A DNA stretch of 34,140 nucleotides from Chloroflexota bacterium. GTDB lineage: Bacteria; Chloroflexota; Anaerolineae; Caldilineales; Caldilineaceae. Position 1 is the stretch's first letter; every line of letters begins with the position of its first letter. Below are positions 30,911-34,140 of this stretch, in pieces. Where the stretch lies: contig JASGTU010000211.1 in assembly GCA_030058085.1 (NCBI GenBank), positions 1-34,140 of the forward strand. The letters are read 5' to 3'. The position numbers and the translations under genes are program-made. The notes under the pieces were generated by a model. It was not told the origin of the DNA. It saw only the letters and a list, made by a program, of their open reading frames with translations, and ran no database searches.

Positions 30911-30940
30911 ATTATAGCAGCGCGCTTTCCGATTGCGCAA
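30911..30940 (-). promoter_or_regulatory. Promoter of the ATP synthase operon
   Basis: On the minus strand a perfect TATAAT (30911-30916) has a weak -35 TTGCGC (30935-30940) at 18 bases. Transcription would start about 65 nt before the AtpI-like gene. No other promoter is obvious inside the operon. Confidence 0.6.
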
Positions 30941-31159
30941 ATCTTCACCTGTTTTCCGAGCATTATTGGCTGCAACACAACCGCAGACAGGCCGCTGAGG
31001 ACAAGCCTGACAACAACTCGCCGCCGCGTCGTCATCGGTCCTCTGTTGTACGCGTCGTTCTCGACACGGCCATCGTACTCTACACCAGTCTCGCTGCAGG
31101 CGCAACCATATTTCGCATGCAGCCGCCCGACTCGTGACGGACGCCGCCAGGTTTCCCAT

Positions 31160-31188
31160 TTACCCGCGCCTTAGGTACACTTACCCGC
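31160..31188 (+). repeat. Direct repeat TTACCCGC, 21-bp period, upstream of the ABC permease
   Basis: Two copies of TTACCCGC start 21 bp apart (two helical turns), 33 bp before the permease ATG. This is compatible with a regulator site. No regulator gene is nearby. Confidence 0.3.
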
Positions 31189-31220
31189 AGGTTTTGACCG
31201 AGTTCGGGATGGAGACAGCT

Positions 31221-32069
31221 ATGCACAGTCGTGTGCAAACGCCTGCGCCTGCCGGGTATGCGCAGGAGATCGCAGCCCCTTCGCCGCTCGCCGCATGGGA
31301 TGGACTGTGGCGTGGCGCCTGGGTGATCTTTGCCAAACACATGCGCAAGTTCCGCCATAACTCCATGGAGATCGGCGGCACGCTCGGCTTTCCCCTCCTT
31401 TTCGTAGCCACCTTCGCCCTGGGCATGCAGAACGTGGTCGACGCCGGCACGCTAGGCGGCGCCAGCTACCTCGCCTTCATCACCCCCGGCATGATCGCGC
31501 TCACCGCGCTCAGCGGCGCGGTCAACAGCGGCATGACCCTTCTCGAAGAAAAGATCAAGGGCATTCTCAAAGAGTACTTCGTCGCGCCCATCCCGCGCAT
31601 GAGCGTCTTGTTCGCATCCACAGCCAGCGGCATGGTCAAGACCCTGATCCAATCGCTTATCATCCTGGTCATCGCCCTGATCTTCGGCGCGCGGCTGCAA
31701 ACCGGCCCGCTACAACTAGCCGGCGCCTTCGTCTTTCTCCTGCTCTACGTCATGGGCTTTGTCGGCTTCAGCAACGGTGTCGCCGTGCGCAGCAAATCCA
31801 TCGGCGGCTACCATACCATGCTCTTCTTTCTCAACCTGCCGCTGCTCTTCCTGAGCAATGCGCTCTACCCGCTGGCGACCATGCCCGTGTGGATGCGCCT
31901 GCTGGCCTACGCCAACCCCACGACCTACGCCGTCGACGGCCTGCGCCACACGCTCTTCGGCAACGGCTCGCTGCCGGGGGCGCTCAGCGTCGCCGTTCTG
32001 CTGCTCTTTGTCGCCGTCGCCAACTGGTATGGCCTACGCAGCTTCCGCCACGCGCTCGAAAACGTCTAG
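31221..32069 (+). CDS. ABC-2 type transporter permease
   Basis: From ATG 31221 the protein has 282 residues. It has a cytoplasmic N-terminus and about six transmembrane helices. The family-typical EEKIKGILKEYFVAPIPR segment (about 108-125) and GFSNGVAVRSKSIGG are seen, with LSNALYPLATMPVWMRLLAYANPTTYAVDGLRH near the C-terminus, as in NodJ/DrrB-type exporters. Such permeases export polysaccharide or drugs with a separate ATPase, which is not in the window. GGAG six bases before this ATG makes it preferable to ATG 31209 or the longer frame. It is followed 62 bp later by the S9 peptidase. Confidence 0.86.
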   Translation: MHSRVQTPAPAGYAQEIAAPSPLAAWDGLWRGAWVIFAKHMRKFRHNSMEIGGTLGFPLLFVATFALGMQNVVDAGTLGGASYLAFITPGMIALTALSGAVNSGMTLLEEKIKGILKEYFVAPIPRMSVLFASTASGMVKTLIQSLIILVIALIFGARLQTGPLQLAGAFVFLLLYVMGFVGFSNGVAVRSKSIGGYHTMLFFLNLPLLFLSNALYPLATMPVWMRLLAYANPTTYAVDGLRHTLFGNGSLPGALSVAVLLLFVAVANWYGLRSFRHALENV

Positions 32070-32131
32070 CCATCTATTCAGCCATCTTCGATTCTTTGAT
32101 ACGCAGCCAACATCACTAGATCGGATTGCAC

Positions 32132-34093
32132 ATGCCCGGCTATACTTGGACCTCATCAGGCCTGATCCACTACCCCATGATCGACCGCGTCGACCTCTCG
32201 CCGGACGGCCAACGTGTGGCCTACGCCGTGCGCTTCCCCTACATGACGGAGAACGCCAGCGAGTTCCGCTATGCCGTGTGGCTCGCCGCTGCGGATGGGC
32301 AATCTCCACCCGTACAGCTCACCCACGACGAAAGCGCAGCCCAGCCCGCCTGGAGTCCGGACGGACGGCGCATCGCCTTCCTGCGCAAGACGCCCGCCAA
32401 CGGACGCACCGGCGTCTGGGTCATGCCCGCAGACGGCGGCGAGGCCTGGCCTATCACCGGCAGCGAAGATCTCGGCGACGTCACGCAGTTCAAGTGGAGC
32501 CCTTCCGGCGAGCAGATCGCCTTCCTGGCTGCGCCCTGGGGCGCGGAGAAGACGCAGCGCCTGGCCCGCCGCGATGACGTCGTTCACTGGCGCGTCGACT
32601 TCGACTTCGCCCAACTGCACGTCGTCGACGTATCCGGCCCGGGCGAACCGCTCAACACGGCCCGCGCGCTGACCGCCGGTCGTCGCCACGTGGTGGGACT
32701 CGGCTGGAGTCCCGACGGCGCCCGCCTGGCCTACACTCATCGCGCCAGCCCCCTATTTGACACCTGGTCCAGCATGAGGCTCGGCGTCGTCTCCGTTGCA
32801 CCGGGCGCGGGGCCGCTCGATCTCGGCCCTGTCTCCAACCGCGACGGCGCTCCCGCCTATTCGCCCGACGGACGCTGGATCGCCTGCGAGGTCGGCGTCG
32901 AAGACAACCACTGGCCCTTTGGCGGCTATGTCCATCTCTTCCCCGCCGAAGGCGGCCCCTCTCGCCGGCTGGCCCCCACCTCCGACCTGCATCCGGCCCT
33001 GATCGGCTGGGACGCAGAGGGACGCGGCGTCTATGTCGCCGACCAGACCGGCCTTAGCACACAGATCGTTTTCCTGCCCGCAGATGGGTCCGACGCGACT
33101 GTCTCCGTCGCCGCAGACACGCTCATCACCGCACGCGGCCTCAACGCAGCCAACCGCCTCGCCCTCGTCATGGAGGACTTCCACCAGCCGCAAGCGGTCT
33201 TTGTAGCGGATCTGTTGGGGGCGGACGGGCAGGCGCAGGCGCACAAGGTCGTCCAACCCACTGCCGCGGCGTATCCTGACGGCCCGCTGCCGCGCACCAA
33301 GCTGCTACACTGGGAGTCGCCCGACGGCTTCAACATCGAGGGCATCCTCTACCTGCCCGCCGGCTACGACGAGGCGGGCGGCGAAAAACTGCCGCTGCTT
33401 CTCCACGTCCACGGCGGGCCGTCCGCGGTCTTCCAACGCCAGTTCGCGGCCACGCCCTACTACTACACGCCCGCCGCTTTGTGCGAACGCGGCATCGCGC
33501 TGTTACGCATCAATCCGCGCGGCAGCGGCGGCTACGGCAAGGACTTCCGCTTCTCCAACCTGGAGGATTGGGGCGGCGGCGACTACCGCGACCTGCAGCA
33601 AGGCGTAGACACTGTGATCGAACTGGGCATCGCCGACCCGGAGCAGCTGGGCGTGTGCGGTTGGAGCTATGGCGGCTATATGACCAGTTGGACCATCACC
33701 CAGACGCAACGTTTCAAGGCCGCCTCCATCGGCGCCGCGGTCACGAATCCCTTGCATTTCAGCGGCTCGGCAGACCTGCCCAGCTTCATCCCCGACTTCT
33801 TTAATGGCGAATTCTGGGAACGGCCCGATTTCTATCGCCAGCACTCGCCGCTCTCGTACGTCCAAAACGTGCAGACGCCCTCCATCATCCAGCATGGGGC
33901 GGCGGACGAACGCGTGCCGCTGGAACAGGGGCTGATTCTATTCAACGCGCTCAGCCGGCGCGGTGTGCCGGTCGATATGTACATCTACCCGCGCCAGGGG
34001 CATGCCATCAACGAGCCGCGCCTGCTGGCGGACGCCATCCAGCGCAACCTGGACTGGTTCTCGGCCATGCTCGGTACGCCTGCGGACGCATGA
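32132..34093 (+). CDS. S9 family prolyl oligopeptidase / acylaminoacyl peptidase
   Basis: From ATG 32132 the protein has 653 residues. The N-terminal beta-propeller has several WSPDGRRIAF-type blades (WD40-like PD40 repeats). The C-terminal alpha/beta-hydrolase domain carries the triad S512 (GWSYGGYM), D592 (AADERVP) and H624 (RQGHAI). HGGPS and NPRGSGGYGKDF upstream supply the oxyanion region. It is likely a cytoplasmic serine peptidase, as no signal peptide is seen. It fits the S9C acylaminoacyl/dipeptidyl group. A TTG at 32126 is an alternative start; the Shine-Dalgarno is weak in both cases. It may be co-transcribed with the permease. Confidence 0.95.
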   Translation: MPGYTWTSSGLIHYPMIDRVDLSPDGQRVAYAVRFPYMTENASEFRYAVWLAAADGQSPPVQLTHDESAAQPAWSPDGRRIAFLRKTPANGRTGVWVMPADGGEAWPITGSEDLGDVTQFKWSPSGEQIAFLAAPWGAEKTQRLARRDDVVHWRVDFDFAQLHVVDVSGPGEPLNTARALTAGRRHVVGLGWSPDGARLAYTHRASPLFDTWSSMRLGVVSVAPGAGPLDLGPVSNRDGAPAYSPDGRWIACEVGVEDNHWPFGGYVHLFPAEGGPSRRLAPTSDLHPALIGWDAEGRGVYVADQTGLSTQIVFLPADGSDATVSVAADTLITARGLNAANRLALVMEDFHQPQAVFVADLLGADGQAQAHKVVQPTAAAYPDGPLPRTKLLHWESPDGFNIEGILYLPAGYDEAGGEKLPLLLHVHGGPSAVFQRQFAATPYYYTPAALCERGIALLRINPRGSGGYGKDFRFSNLEDWGGGDYRDLQQGVDTVIELGIADPEQLGVCGWSYGGYMTSWTITQTQRFKAASIGAAVTNPLHFSGSADLPSFIPDFFNGEFWERPDFYRQHSPLSYVQNVQTPSIIQHGAADERVPLEQGLILFNALSRRGVPVDMYIYPRQGHAINEPRLLADAIQRNLDWFSAMLGTPADA

Positions 34094-34140
34094 GCACGCC
34101 CACGGCGCGCGGCGGAGATCGGGCATTAGCCGCCGGGCTG

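Larger units (their letters stand above)
30840..31220. other. 380-bp divergent intergenic region between the atp operon and the ABC permease
   Basis: It holds the atp operon promoter (30911-30940) on minus and a direct repeat TTACCCGC at 31160-31167 and 31181-31188. The open frame upstream of 31221 on plus lacks a better start than 31221. Nothing else coding was supported. Confidence 0.55.

Noticed and set aside
30896-31174. Possible ATPase partner gene upstream of the ABC permease
   Set aside because: The short plus-strand frame has no Walker motif or ABC signature.

Overview
The window is high-GC bacterial chromosome, and gene content points to Chloroflexota, most likely a Caldilineae/Anaerolineae-type lineage. 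This is an inference from several traits: an isopentenyl phosphate kinase, a LysM protein with zinc ribbons and Pro/Thr-rich linkers, TTG/GTG starts supported by Shine-Dalgarno sequences, and a run of poorly characterised envelope genes. No mobile element, CRISPR array, rRNA or phage gene was seen. Almost everything is on the minus strand; only tlyA near the left edge and an ABC permease plus an S9 peptidase at the right edge are on plus.

Left part (1-11.7 kb): the 5' part of a UbiA-family polyprenyl-phosphate phosphoribosyltransferase diverges from tlyA (rRNA methyltransferase). A small membrane protein of unknown function lies downstream of a divergent MenA/UbiA-like prenyltransferase that has a good sigma-70 promoter. 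Then comes a tightly packed minus-strand run, read from 11.66 kb down to 3.3 kb: an RseP-like M50 protease, a zinc-ribbon/transmembrane/LysM protein, a HEAT-repeat protein, a small acidic unknown, a TPR protein, a FecR-domain membrane protein and a GT-C (family 39-like) glycosyltransferase. This run is the best candidate for an undescribed envelope module.

Middle part (11.9-23.2 kb): selA and an isopentenyl phosphate kinase form a two-gene unit directly behind a tRNA-Val(UAC) gene. Next are a URO-D-like methyltransferase-fold protein, a universal stress protein, a beta-hydroxyacid dehydrogenase, clpC, a four-repeat S1 protein, ridA and mreB. Most of these units have a recognisable sigma-70 promoter, a Rho-independent terminator, or both.

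Right part (23.5-30.9 kb): a complete F1Fo ATP synthase operon in the order atpI-like, B, E, F, H, A, G, D, C, with a promoter upstream of atpI and a strong terminator after atpC. The c-subunit has the conserved carboxylate but lacks the glutamine of the sodium-binding motif, so proton coupling is likely. The last 3 kb carry an ABC-2 permease without an adjacent ATPase gene and an S9 prolyl-oligopeptidase-family enzyme with a full Ser-Asp-His triad.

Everything here comes from reading the sequence and the conceptual translations. No database search was run, so family names rest on motifs and remembered family features.
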